Of a stretch of DNA of 64,000 bases, positions 9,657 to 21,821 are shown one piece after another (position 1 is the first letter of the stretch; each line of letters begins with the position of its first letter). The notes beneath the pieces are model-generated. The model was not told the origin of the DNA. It ran no database searches and saw nothing but the letters and a program-made list of their open reading frames with translations. Origin of the DNA: Sphagnum compactum (Eukaryota; Bryophyta; Sphagnopsida; Sphagnales); the NCBI GenBank assembly GCA_965153455.1, contig OZ234496.1, forward strand, positions 4,907,207 through 4,971,206. Reading direction: 5' to 3'. The translations under genes and the position numbers were made by a program.

Positions 9657-12600
9657 ATAGGTAGGAAGCTTTTTAATTCCTTATTTATTATGATTTCTTT
9701 TTTTAAACTAAAAATCAAGATTTGTGAAAATTGGTTTTGGAAACCAACTATTCTCGAATGAGTCAAAATCACATGAAGGGGTTGGGTAATGTCTTGTAAG
9801 TCTTGAGGTTTAGGTGGACCAATGAACAAGACCTATAATCAATACATTGTACATCATAGCTATGCAAAGTCATTTTACTATAACTAAAGTTATTCATCTA
9901 ATATATTTATTTTGAGGGATTATATTACAATATTTATGAATGTATTTACATATATATGAAAATAATTGTTACTACATCATAATTTGATTATAATAGAATC
10001 ATTTGCTATAATTTCTTCATATTTATATTTTTAATGAATATAATTAATTATTTATAATAAATAATTATTTTTACAACTTAAATTGTCCAAACGCAGATTA
10101 AAACTAATAATAGTTATTATTATTAATTATTATTAAATCATTAATATTAAAAATATATGAACATAGTTAAAACCTAATTATAACTAGGGAACAATAATAT
10201 GAATACTAATAAAATTGTTAGTCTTATGTATGTATTGTATACATTAATAGATTATTATTCTATAAAATTAATCAACATTCAATCTTTATAATAATCAATT
10301 TAATGTGTAGCACATAAGAAATTATTTTTCATGTTTATGATTTATATTTATTATTTGAAAATTTGATGATAAATCGTTATGACTTATATTTTTTATGAAA
10401 TTGAATAGCTATTTTTATTTATGTAATATTATTTTTAAAATTATTTTATTATATAATTGTGTAAGTACAAAATAATTATGGTTTATTACTATATATAATT
10501 TATTTATTAGTTTTTTTTGTTAATTATATAATTAGGTAGTTTATTTGTAATAATTAATGATAACCAATTTTTTCATTAATTCATTAGTTAGCACTGACCT
10601 ATGTAATTATATTATTAAAAAAAGATATAAAATATGGAATAAAATTTTTAGTCGAAAATGGCTTGCAACAAATTTTTTTAATTGTAACATGGTTTTTAAT
10701 TAAATTCCAACTCTAAAAAATTTCCTATAAGTTTTGTCTTTCATTCTTATTTTGAAAAATATATAAAGTCTTTTATGTTACATTATCATATTTGAAAATA
10801 TGTGCCATTTAGAATGAGCCAATTTAAAAGAATTAACCCAAAATTTTAAAAAAATAATTATGTACCTATCCCTTAGCTATCCTACCTCCTTAACCAACCT
10901 ACCAACGTATTTATTTGCGTATCTACATACATGGTACATATATAGCCTAGGTAGGTAGGTGTATAGTCTAATTAAATAGGTAGGTAAATCCTTCATACCT
11001 ATTTACTTTTGGTTGATTATAGTTATGTTGCAATAATAGTCCTCTATCCTATTCCTTGGAAACTCTATTATTTGTTATAGTGAATGTTGGTTATCTCGTT
11101 TTAATCTGATTGAAAGAGGTGATGATGGCACATGTAGGCCCAATTGGGGAGGTTCCTTATATCAACCATGCACCACACTTTTTGTGCTATGTATTAGTTT
11201 GATATTTTACCCATGGAACATCCATGAAGGCTTGAAACTAGAAGCAGAAATATTGACAAAAGAAAATTTTGATTGTGATTTGTAAATTATAGTTATAGGG
11301 AATGATCCAAATATGAGCCACATAGGATTTCAAATAAGGTCAGGTCACTTGGAGGACAACTAGCTAAATGACACACTTTTCATTCTTTTCAAATGTATTG
11401 ATGTTATCAAATGAAACCCCTCCTAGGAAACAAAAGAAAACAATTTCAATTCCTCATATATGGTACAAAATCGAGCTAAATAACCTATAATAGATCCAGA
11501 TCTTGTTAAGTAATGCAAAAGAAGGTTTCAAGGAATGCAAATACCACAAAACAAATCCAACTAATACCACGAACTCTAGAAGATCCTTGTTGTCTTTGCT
11601 TATAATCAACCAAACATGTGCCTGAAATTTGCTTTGGTTGTTTAAGTTTTAACACCCTTACATGGTCAATCAACTACAAAATGGTCAATGTGTCAAAACA
11701 TTAGTTCTCTACAAATATCAAACTGCAAAAGCAACTATCTAATTATCTAAATGAAAATTTGTTAAAGATGGAGCTTTGCCCCCAATATTGTGATTGAATT
11801 AAAAATTTGATGATTTATCTCTATTTTTGGCCAGTGTTTCATTGCTTCTTAGCAACCTCACATGAATTGTTGGCTTCAAAATAATGTATGAGGAATGGGT
11901 AAAATGTTTGAAACAAATTGTTTGACAAAGTCACATATTCTAGCCCATTCCATTTGGATTTGGCAACATTGTAACCAAAAAAGAAGTGGCATGAAGCTTT
12001 CAACAATGAGGGTGACAGCACGGTAGTGTACAACTAAAAGTAATTGCCAATCTACTTGTTAAAAGAACAAAAAGTAGGACCAAAACCCATCACAAAATTG
12101 TTATACATTCAATCTTTTTAGTTGAATGATAAATAACAAGAAACTTCTTCATTATTATGCATTAATTTTTTTGATTTGCATTTTAAAAATAGGTTTAAAA
12201 TAGACATTTCTAAATGCAAGTAGCCTTTAAAACCTACTTTCTACAATGTAACATTTGATTCAAGTATGTTTCAACTATATTCTACCAAAGAGAAAGTAAA
12301 AGGTAGTATTACCATAAATCTATCCTCTTTTTGAAATAGTAATTGGTATAGATCACAAAAAAATGTTCCATGAACATAAGAATGATATGAAACCCAAACC
12401 TTGTGGCATGCATTGATTTCAGCAATTCACATACCGCTACACCACACTAAAACAACAAGCTAGTTATAGGCAAATACATTGTTCCCTCCCTATGCAAACT
12501 TTTGTACAACCTCCTTGTGTGAACTTTAGCATGAACTTTTGCGTTACTTCCTTATGTGAACTTTTGTGCAAGCTACAAGCTACAAATTATGACACAAGCA

Positions 12601-15600
12601 ACATTGAATTCTTTTATTCAGCCTCCCTAGACGTTTGTTATCTTTATTTCACATCACATCCTTAAAGTTGTGCAAGTTGCACACTTGTTGCCTTCTTTCC
12701 TCGCTATCTCCGTTTTGGTAAATAAGGTGTGGACACACCTTTTTTTTTGTTGATAATTCAAAGGAAACTCCCTAAATTAGTCTTCTAATTCAAGTTGTGA
12801 CAATGCAAATTGAATAAGAGATGCTCTAATTTTTATTCAAGCTACTAGTGTTGGCATGTTCTTGGATTTTGTAAGTTCAAGTCTAGGTTTTGGGCTAGGT
12901 TTTGGGCTAGGTTTTAGGGTCTTTAGACCTTGGAACCTCCATTGGAACCTAATTGGGTAATTGGCTTTAAAAAAATTTGAATGAAACTTGAATTAAAGGT
13001 GTTGCCCCACTTTACCAAGGTTCAATTGTTTTATAAACATAACTACCATTTTATTAAATATATATGAACTTGGCTTTAATTTTAGATAAATTATTAAATT
13101 GCATTTGATTGGTTATACATAATTAATATTACATAATCTTTATCTTGAATTGTGTGCATTAGATGAACAAACTAGTATTACACAAAAGAGAATTGGTTTA
13201 ATTATGTGCAACGTATATGGAATCAAACCTTGTTTTTAACCAAAGTAAAATTATTTTTTGTGTGAAAATGACAAGAACCAAAGGTTTTAGAAATCCAATG
13301 AATTAGTCCCAAGTTTGGACCAAGAAATTTGTACCATTTGGAATCAAAAAATTGTACATGACTAAAACCTATCTCATTGAATGTATTAGACTATTTGATA
13401 AGTTGTATTGCATTCTTGTGATGGGACAATGCATAGTTACACTATCACTTTAATGAATAAACCTCCAAATTCACCAATGTTGATGTTGCAAAGGGAGTGT
13501 GACAGTTGTCTTAGATATATTCTCATATTACTTTTTTTCAAATGTTTTTTATATGCAACTTGTAAAAAAGTTGACCCTATCAACTTTGATGTAACCACAC
13601 AACTTCTAGACCTTCTTCATTTTCTCCATGCTCACAATTTGACTATATAACAAGGTTTTTTTATTTGATCATCTCCTAACACTTGTGTATAAACAAGTCC
13701 TTTATGTGATCCACACATCAGCTATAACCTATCACACACATCACATGGGCCATACATGGCAAAGCATTTTGTACGTTGTCATATGTTGATCCTTATGTCA
13801 TAATAACTTTAAGGTGTTGTTTTCGTATGACAAAAATGTTACAGAAAAGAATGTTCATTGGTGCTTGTTAATGGATATATTTGTTAATGTTGAATAATGC
13901 AAGAGGATGGAAGGTTGTGATATTAGTGTTTTTTTTCATTTTTTTGATGTTCCACCAAAAGTGGTGATGAAACAAAAAAAAGTTTGACCAAAATTTGTCT
14001 AAAAGACAAATACAGAAGGAAAAAATCTAGGGATCCTATTACATGCTGGTGAACCATTAGGACCTATTAGTCAAATATAAATTTCAAAAGAAGGAAGTTA
14101 GAAATCTCCCAAAATCCTCCAAAAATCTTAACAATTTTTATAAATTTTTTCTTTGAAATTTGGCTGTTTTTCTAGAAATCTTCCAAAAGGTTCCTTTGAC
14201 CATGTTGCTTGGGATGTTTTAAAAAAAATGGTGATTCTTGTGCATTGACTACCATTTTATTTTATTTTGGTGATTTTTTTTCATTTTAAACCAAAAAAAC
14301 ATCATTTTGACACATAAAAAAAATTATTGTGAAAACATTGGCCCTAATAATTCCCTTGAATTAGAAACATGTAAATAATCACCAATTTTTACAAAAGGTT
14401 CTAGCAAGTTGCCAAAATATATAAATATTTTTATTTTGTAAACTTTCATATCTAGTCTATAGCCAAACTTGGTTAAGTCATCTTTTACATGATCACCAAT
14501 TTGGTTATAACACAATATTGAAAGAAAAAAAACATTGCTACCTACATCAATGACATTATGTGAAATAATAAGAGGGTTCAAAATCCCAAAATGAATGGAT
14601 ATGGAAGATAGGGGAATTTTCAATTTGCATGTTAATTTGGTTACTTTCATTTTCCACATCAAAGTAAATTGTTGGCATCCTTGCATGGATTATTTAACAT
14701 ACATATTTGAATTGATTTAGACATTCAAGTTTAAAGCCCTTGCCGGTAAATTTTTTAACCCAAATAGGTTTGTTTTCTTGTTGCCTATAAAGTAGTCGTA
14801 AAATAAAATAATGTAAAGAAGGGGATGACGAATCCTTGTGTTGTGGGATATCTCATTTTAGCCATGTGTAAATTTCAACATGAATGAGTAGGAGACCATT
14901 TCAACATGTTGGGACCATTGTGCCAAGTAGAAATCAAAGCGCCCCCTTGCATGAAGTTCACCTTAAACTTGGTGCGTGAATAACCAAAGAATTCAAAATG
15001 AAACAACTACCTAATTACATGACCATTGAAAGCTACCTAGCCAATCAAGACCTTATAACGGATCATGTTGTTTTATGTCACATGATTTCCTTCCTGACAA
15101 GGCTGTAGATTACTAGGTTTTCCCTCTTTACCAATAGCATAATAAAAAACTTCTACAATTTTCTACAACCATGACAATAATGGTTCCCAATATTTGATCT
15201 TCTTATGCTTAAAAAATGCACTGGAAAATGAAATTTGTGCAAGGAACAATAATTCTAGTTAAATAAGATACAAAATAGATGTCACAAATATTTCCAAAAT
15301 CATTGATTTACATTATTAATATAATTTTTTATGTGATTGTTACTCAAATTACAAAAAAACATTTCGGCAAATTCGACAGCAATAAAATGCATAGTTAATC
15401 TTTCATTCTAAGCATGGTTGAATTTCTTGAATGCTTCCTTTTAATGCTAACCATTTTTAAGTGTTGTTGAGCCATGTCCTTTAAACAAAGCTACATATTC
15501 ACTTGTGTATACAACACGTTATCACTAGAGAGAAATTGAGGGTACCATACAAAGATTAATGACCCAATTCCTTAAACTCAACTACCCCTATTAGTAGAGT

Positions 15601-15839
15601 TCATGTTTAGGACCTCATTAGTTGTGTTTTTCTTTTTTTAGCGTGTTGTTGGTTGCTGGAAATTCGGTCTTGATTTTTTAAAAAACTTAGTGTTGGAGAA
15701 AGTCAACTTGGTTCTCAATATTTTTAAATATAAATTATAATCCGGTTTTTAAGGTATTTGGTTGTCATTCATTTTAGAACAATCGGTTCTCAACACCGGT
15801 TTTCACAAATTCAATTCTCACTTTTAAAAAAATCCCCCC
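9657..15839 (+). repeat. AT-rich spacer of the inverted repeat, first copy
   Basis: This non-coding-looking stretch of about 6.2 kb separates the two arms. It is present a second time, nearly colinear, at 31792-38040. 9840-10860 is extremely AT-rich with many TAATTA and ATTATT runs. 10920-11000 has short GGTAGGTA tandems and 12892-12930 a 12-15 bp GGTTTTGGGCTA tandem. Short frames such as 13408-13650 (+) and 14324-14686 (-) survive in both copies but show no recognisable domain. No transposase, reverse transcriptase or tRNA gene is seen. Confidence 0.8.
14324..14686 (-). other. Small open frame shared by spacer copies
   Basis: The 120-codon frame encodes a Lys-rich start, then LNPLIISHNVIDVG, then NQIGDHVKDDLTKFGYRLDM. 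The first 82 codons are kept in the second spacer copy (36664-36912). A more diverged DNA relative lies at 61335-61640 on the plus strand, where LNPPIIPHNIIDV can be read. Part of a repeated element's coding region is possible. No family is recognised and it may be decayed. Confidence 0.3.
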
Positions 15840-18800
15840 TACTAGAGTTTTTCCTAAAGTGACCATACTTTGACTTATTTAGTGCCCTTCTTTCATCCCC
15901 AAACCCTCTTTCAAGCTTTAAGTTCACTATTGTAAATAAGATTTTTTTAAAAATATGGGAATAAAATGTTGAAACTTAGAATTTAATGCACATGGTTTGA
16001 AATCATTTATAGCTGTAGTACAACGAACATCGCCAATGAACAATATTGATTAGTAGACAACGACTAAAAAAAAACATATAGGTTGAAATTTAGAGTCTAA
16101 AGTACCATTGAATTCTATTTAAGTCTAATGTATTTTTTTCAATAGGTTTTAGAAATTTCATCCTTTTTATGATTTTTATTTCTTTATTTTATGGAAAACT
16201 CGATTACCTATTGGGTTGAGAATCAGACCTAGGTTTAGCCCAGATGGGAACTTGGGTCTCAATTTTGAAAACAAATCATTGAGACTAGTTTTTTCTTAAC
16301 CAATCACTTGACACTTGACATGTATTTTTTAAGTTCCTTTTCCTATATACAAGGGTGAGAATTGGGATTGGTATTTTAAACCCAATACCTTCCCAAAGTA
16401 TCAAGTTTTTTTAACAAAAAGAACATGATCAATTCTCATGATGCATGGTTTTCAGCTTAGTGAGAACCAAAAAACTTGAATTGCCCAACATTGGAATGCA
16501 CCTAAGAAACTAACGATGGGGCTCGTATTTGCATCAAGCCTATTGGTATTTTCACTTTAAACCCAAAATGTTCATTCATGGTGGATTTTGATATGATTTT
16601 TTTACATTGCTATATGGTTTAGAAAGACTAGGCCCAAATATAGGGACGATGTGGATGTGCTATACTATTCAAGTTATCCTTGTGGTATGGATTATATGTG
16701 TGTTGACAATGATGGTTGTATGTGGCAACATAAAAATCCAGGACTGTTGTTAGGAAATTTTTGTTGGTTACATGTCTACATCCTAATTATATAAATAAAT
16801 TGAGGTAAGTAAGCTTAAAACTTGTTCTATTGTGAACACAATCTTAAATATTGAATGTGTGGGATATAATTTCAAGTTGTGTGATTTCAAATCACTTTTG
16901 GCATTTTGAGATTTCAAAACACACATGTTTAGTTGTTACTTGTTTTCTATGGTTTATGTAAGTTTTTTTGGCATTGAATTTATGTGATTTGCATTGTGTT
17001 TTTTGGGCTTGGATTCTTATATTGTTACATGTGAGTCATATTTTGATTTGGATCTATTAGGTATGATTCAAAATATTTTTATATTGTGTTGCATGTATGT
17101 TGACAACAATGAACCATTGTAAGCATTGACATAAGATACATGATATATCAACTCTGTTTTTTAACAAAGTGGTGCAAAATTGCACTCAAAAAAGTTAAAA
17201 GAAGACTATTCTTTTGTATATTCTGAAAAATTTCACCAAATTTGATTACACCTCCAAAAAGAGTTCACCACATGTAAACAGGTTCCTAGTTTTAATTCAG
17301 GTTTTTTTGCAGGATTTTCTATTGTTTCCACGGATGCAAGATGCTTTTTGGGATGATGGCCTCTAGTGCTCCATCACCAAAAGGTGGAAAAAAAAGGCTG
17401 GTGAAGATCCTACCAATCATGGACTCTGAGAAATTTGAACATTAATTGGCCCAGAACTTGGAACACCTGGACACCGACAAGCATGTGGGTTTTCATACAG
17501 GACTCCAAATTGCCTCCTTTCCAAGTGCTGGTAAACCACTTATAGTGGCCTCTCATACTTCACCGACTTCTTCAATGTGCATCGTACATAACTCGAAGCT
17601 ATATTGTTTCTGATACAATTCATCGGATCAGATGGATTGATGTAATACACTCATGTTTTCCAGTGAATGATTGTCTGGAACTGAAATATTAGTTAACTTT
17701 TGTCACAGAAAGGAGGTGAATTGCAAAAGGCTACAGAGCAAGCATTTCCCATCCCTGGGGCTTTCAGTTTACCACAAATTTTCATTAAAATCCACGGTAC
17801 ACAACAGGGGCCACATCCTGGCTGCTACACAGGTAGTGATGTTCAATGGTTACTTGAGGGATTCTGACAAGTACCCTTAAAACACACACCAACACATTTT
17901 TACAAAGGTCCTGTCAACATGCAACAACAATTTTTCTAATGAGTTCAGCAAAGGAGGAGGGCCAGCTCTCTAGCCATCTGCCTATTTTGCCTAAAACTTA
18001 AGTGCAACGGTAATCGAAGTCAGAGAATTTGTAATGGATCCATGTATATGGTTAATACTTAAAACCTTCCATCGTAATACTATCAGGGGGTTTATCTCCA
18101 ATGGTCATATGGAATTTTGCCAAGTTAATTTGTGAAAAATCATTGTTAATATTTAAAAAAATTCTAAGGACAAAATTCGCTTTAAATCCAATAACTTTTG
18201 CTCTGTTGGTTGAAAAATTTGTGAAATGAGAAACTTATACCCTGTCTCATGGTGGGGTTTTTGGTGGTACCAAAAGTAGAGTTGGGTACTTGAGAGTTTG
18301 GGAGGGTTGTGGTCAATGGTTTGTTTTGGGTGAATTTTTGCATTGTCGCAATCAAAAGAATATCACATGCAAATGCTACAAAGGTCTTGTTGGGATTTCT
18401 TTTGCAAATTTTGCCATATTTCCAGGGGAAATTGTTAAAGTTGGCACATTTAGATATTACATTCATAAAAGCTATCGATACAAATCAGGATTTTGAGAAA
18501 AAATCTACAACCCCTCTAGGATAGAAATTTTGATGTTGGGTGACTTTCAAAATTTGAAGGGTTTTTTCTTTTGGATTGGGCCAAGCTCAATTTTTTAAAA
18601 AAAAACCTTGAACTTGAAAGCCATCCCCAATACCCACCTAATTCACATACCCACATAGCAAGGTCTTTCATGTTGAAACAAAATTAATTATTTTAGAAAA
18701 TTATGGGAATTAAGGTTTGTCGCATCAAATTTTAATATATTGAAATTGGGTTTAATTTTTTGGAATTAATTTTTAAAAAAGTTGCTAGATTTCTACAGTT

Positions 18801-19680
18801 AGTGTTGAGAGTGCACAAAGAATTTCAAAAGGATGATTCGATTTTTATATTTCATATCTCGCTTGTAACCAGACTTACTGAAATCTTTCTAAGGATGATT
18901 GCCATTTTTAAATATGTTTCTATGAGTGATAGCCATTAGGCTGCATAAGTCATTTCCTTGAAGAAGCACTCGTCACATGGGGTGTGGAACTTGGATATTG
19001 AGAGAATGCATTAAAGGTATCCATAAAGTGAGGAACATAGCACGGAAGCCCAAGTTTGGTTATAAAGGGGATGAGCTTAAAAAGCAACCTGGAAATAGTA
19101 CATTACCATTAAGGGGGTGAAACTCAGAAAACCATCAATGTTTGTGGTCATCTGACTTCATCCCGTCTTCACCCCTCTTTCCTTTCTCCTAAGGGCCTCT
19201 AGTGTTGTTACATATATTTTCATTGCTCCTAGATATACCGCTACTATAATTATTCTCAAACTCTGTGCATTAAATTAGTAAATTTCAACATTTCATACCC
19301 ACATTAATGCAATTTCATTACTTTGTGGATACCACTGATTTGAGGTTGAAAGAGGGGTTTGGGGGTGAAAGGAGGTCCAAAGACAGGGTGAAGACAGGGT
19401 GACTTTATGGATATCTTTATGGGCTCATGTTTTTCCAACTTTGTCGTTTGTTTTGTAAGAATTAAGTTTTGGGCAAACCTGTTACACATGTGCGGGAATA
19501 GAATGCACAAAACACTCGACCTCGGTTGTTTTTTTTGGTCACTTCACCCAAACTCCAAATTCGCTAATTTCCAAGTGCTGCGGAACTACATGCACTTCCC
19601 TCCCACTTCACCAACTTCATTAACGTGCATGGTACTGAACTGTCAGGCTCTACTAAATTACAGGCACATTGAACTAGCAC
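15840..19680 (-). repeat. Right arm of giant inverted repeat
   Basis: This is the diverged reverse complement of 5755-9656. Homology stops sharply near 19680, where the left-arm match gives way to unrelated sequence. Its first 1.65 kb (15840-17490) occurs again in direct orientation at 38040-40491. The arm contains a broken coding fragment at 17352-17612 and no intact gene. If transcribed together with the left arm, it could fold into very long double-stranded RNA. Confidence 0.85.
17352..17612 (+). pseudogene. Unidentified coding fragment in right arm
   Basis: It encodes MASSAPSPKGGKKRLVKIL, IMDSEKFEH, an in-frame TAA, then LAQNLEHLDTDKHVGFHTGL and further similarity to the left-arm frame at 7811-8083. 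The internal stop marks this copy as broken. No family is recognised. Confidence 0.4.
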
Positions 19681-19822
19681 CCACCAACGCACACAATGAA
19701 GGATGGATGGTAAGTGATAAGGAAACAGTTTTCTGTTCGGTTTCAGTTCCCTTGCTAACCATGGTGGTTAGCTCAGTTGCTTTTTTTTTTTCCCCACTGC
19801 CTATCTACTAACAACCCACAAG

Positions 19823-19980
19823 CAGGTTGTTAGTAGGGTTGTAGTCAAAACGGCCCTTCCTTACCAACATATAAACTATAAACCACCTACTTGAGCAGTA
19901 GGTTGTTAGTAGGTAGGTAGGTAGTCAGAACGGCCCTTCCTTACCATTGTAGATACTATAATCCACCTACTTGGCTCGTA
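19823..19980. repeat. Two 77-bp tandem units
   Basis: AGGTTGTTAGTAGG starts at 19823 and again at 19900. Both units contain CGGCCCTTCCTTACCA and end near ACCACCTACTTG. They lie just outside the right arm and upstream of Roco gene B. Confidence 0.8.
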
Positions 19981-20189
19981 GTTGCACCTATGTACCTGTA
20001 TATGAAACCTAATTCCTAGAGAATTGGTTACCAAGGTGAAACCAAATATGGATTAACTCAGTTGAGGTTCATCCACAAACTGAGTAATATCGGGCATCCA
20101 ATGGATGGTGCGCTGGTGGGTGCCGGTTCACTGTGGCCCCCCAATGAGAGATCTAGACAGTGGGGTTTCTCTGTCTACAAAAGGAGACC

Positions 20190-20873
20190 GAGTTTTCTGC
20201 ATTGCTGTGCATTGTTTCCTTTAGATCAGCTCTTTCGTGTGTTTGATGGTTCTATTGTTATGGTGTTAGCTACCAAAGGCATTTGCCGCCGCTGCTTTGT
20301 TGTGTTCAAATTTTGGTGGTGCTTTCGGGAGTTGTTATGTGAGTATCAGAGCCTTGGAAGTCTCTTCCTTTGCTTTAACCACGGAGTTTGTTTTGTGTGT
20401 GGGTGTGTTTTTTTTGTTGTTGCATAGGCTACGGGCTTTAGTGCTTGAAGTGTTTTGGATCAACATTCAACAGAGTCTACCAACCACCTCTTTCCTCCTC
20501 TTAACCATTAACATTTATGGTGAAAAAGAGGGTGCACTCCTTCATGTGTTCCGGGCAAGAGAGGCACAACGGGAGAGTGAGTTTTCTGCACTGCTGTGCA
20601 TCTTTTCCTTTCGATCTGCTCTTTCATGTGTGTTTGATGGTTCTATTGTTATCGTGTGAGCTACCAAAGTCATTTGCCGCTGCTGCTTTGTTGTGTTCAA
20701 AATTTTGGTGGTGCTTTTGGGAGTTGCTATGCGAGTATCGACCCTTGGAAGTCTCTTCCTTCCCTTTACCGCTGAGTTTGTTTCGTGTTTTTTTTACAGC
20801 TTTAAATGTTTTGGATCAGCATTCAATGGAGTCTAGCAACCACCTCTTTCCTCCTCCTTAACCATTATAATTT
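20190..20873 (+). repeat. Tandem duplication in the leader of Roco gene B
   Basis: Two direct units start at 20190 and 20578 with GAGTTTTCTGC and run in parallel through GATGGTTCTATTGTTAT, TTGCCGC.GCTGCTTTGTTG, and GGTGGTGCTTT to CCACCTCTTTCCTCCTC. They differ by small indels. The segment ends about 330 bp before the start codon of gene B, so it may be promoter, 5' UTR or 5' UTR intron sequence. Short open frames inside are not convincing as genes. Confidence 0.75.
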
Positions 20874-21206
20874 AAGAGCTATCCTTCCCTAGCTAGGTCT
20901 CAATATGAACTTGCTGTAGAGTTGTGAAGTTTGATCGAAATCGAGCTCTGCGTTTGAATGTGGGTGGAAAGAGTCGTGTGTGTAGTGGTACTGAGCTAAG
21001 AGTGCAAGGAAACTAGTTAGGGCAGCTATTCCTAGAGAAAGGTCCCTTTCCTTTTGGTTGAAGGTGACAGGCTGATGTACACGTGGTGAGAATTGCGAAG
21101 GACTATGGTCGACAGTCTACCCTGAAATCCGTGTGGATCATCCATCAAGCATATGTTATCTATTGTTATTCAAGTTTCAACTTAGAAGCTTTTCGGCTTG
21201 TTGATC

Positions 21207-21821
21207 ATGGCAGACGTAATTGTCATTGATGTTGTCCAAGAAGTTTCGAGAATCCTTACAGCTAGCGATGTCGTGGTGGAAGAGCTTGAAATTTATAGTC
21301 AAAGCTTTGATCCCACGGGGGACGATGGCCTTATGGATTCTATTGGCTTTCGTATGAGATATCATCAATGCAAAGCTGATTCTAGCGAAGGCCGGCTTGA
21401 GGAACCACAAGTTGATGGAGATGTTGAACGCAAGTGGAGTCTTTCAGGGGGGGATGTTCTGAAGGAATTGGTGTCTATAGTCCTCGAGAGCACTAATGTG
21501 AAGGCCCGCAGCGAAAGTCCAAATATCCAAGATTTTATTGAGCAGTTTTTGCAAGGTCTCTGCACCAATCATACCATAGTGAGTTTTGATCTAGAATTTC
21601 TTGGAAACATGGCGATTGATGTGTTGGACAAATGTGCGGATATGCTTTGTCATAATACAGCCCTCAAACGTTTCAGTCTCGACGTATCCAGTATTGAAGG
21701 TAGAAAGAAGCATTTCGGTTTTGGCAAGGCACTCAAGATGAATCACACCCTTGAACATCTTGTATTGCATTTATGGGATAATTCTGCGGAATTAGATTGG
21801 AAGAACTTGTCCAACCATTGA
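21207..21821 (+). CDS. Roco gene B exon 1 frame (LRR start)
   Basis: The frame runs from ATG 21207 to a stop at 21819-21821. The homologous LRR reading shifts to another frame around 21775-21800, so the last 10-15 codons here are probably not native. It encodes an acidic N-terminus and the first leucine-rich repeats. Confidence 0.75.
   Translation: MADVIVIDVVQEVSRILTASDVVVEELEIYSQSFDPTGDDGLMDSIGFRMRYHQCKADSSEGRLEEPQVDGDVERKWSLSGGDVLKELVSIVLESTNVKARSESPNIQDFIEQFLQGLCTNHTIVSFDLEFLGNMAIDVLDKCADMLCHNTALKRFSLDVSSIEGRKKHFGFGKALKMNHTLEHLVLHLWDNSAELDWKNLSNH

Noticed and set aside
5755-19680. Arms read as LTRs of a retrotransposon
   Set aside because: The arms are inverted, not direct, and the spacer has no gag, reverse transcriptase, integrase, primer-binding or polypurine site that I can see.
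19407-19811. 134-codon open frame in the right arm
   Set aside because: Its left-arm counterpart (5743-6021 minus) is open only partly, the two proteins diverge with frame changes, and no domain is visible; treated as a decayed fragment.
20062-20861. Three overlapping 110-120 codon frames rich in Cys and Phe
   Set aside because: They lie in different frames of a tandemly duplicated leader region and have no domain; they follow from T-rich composition.
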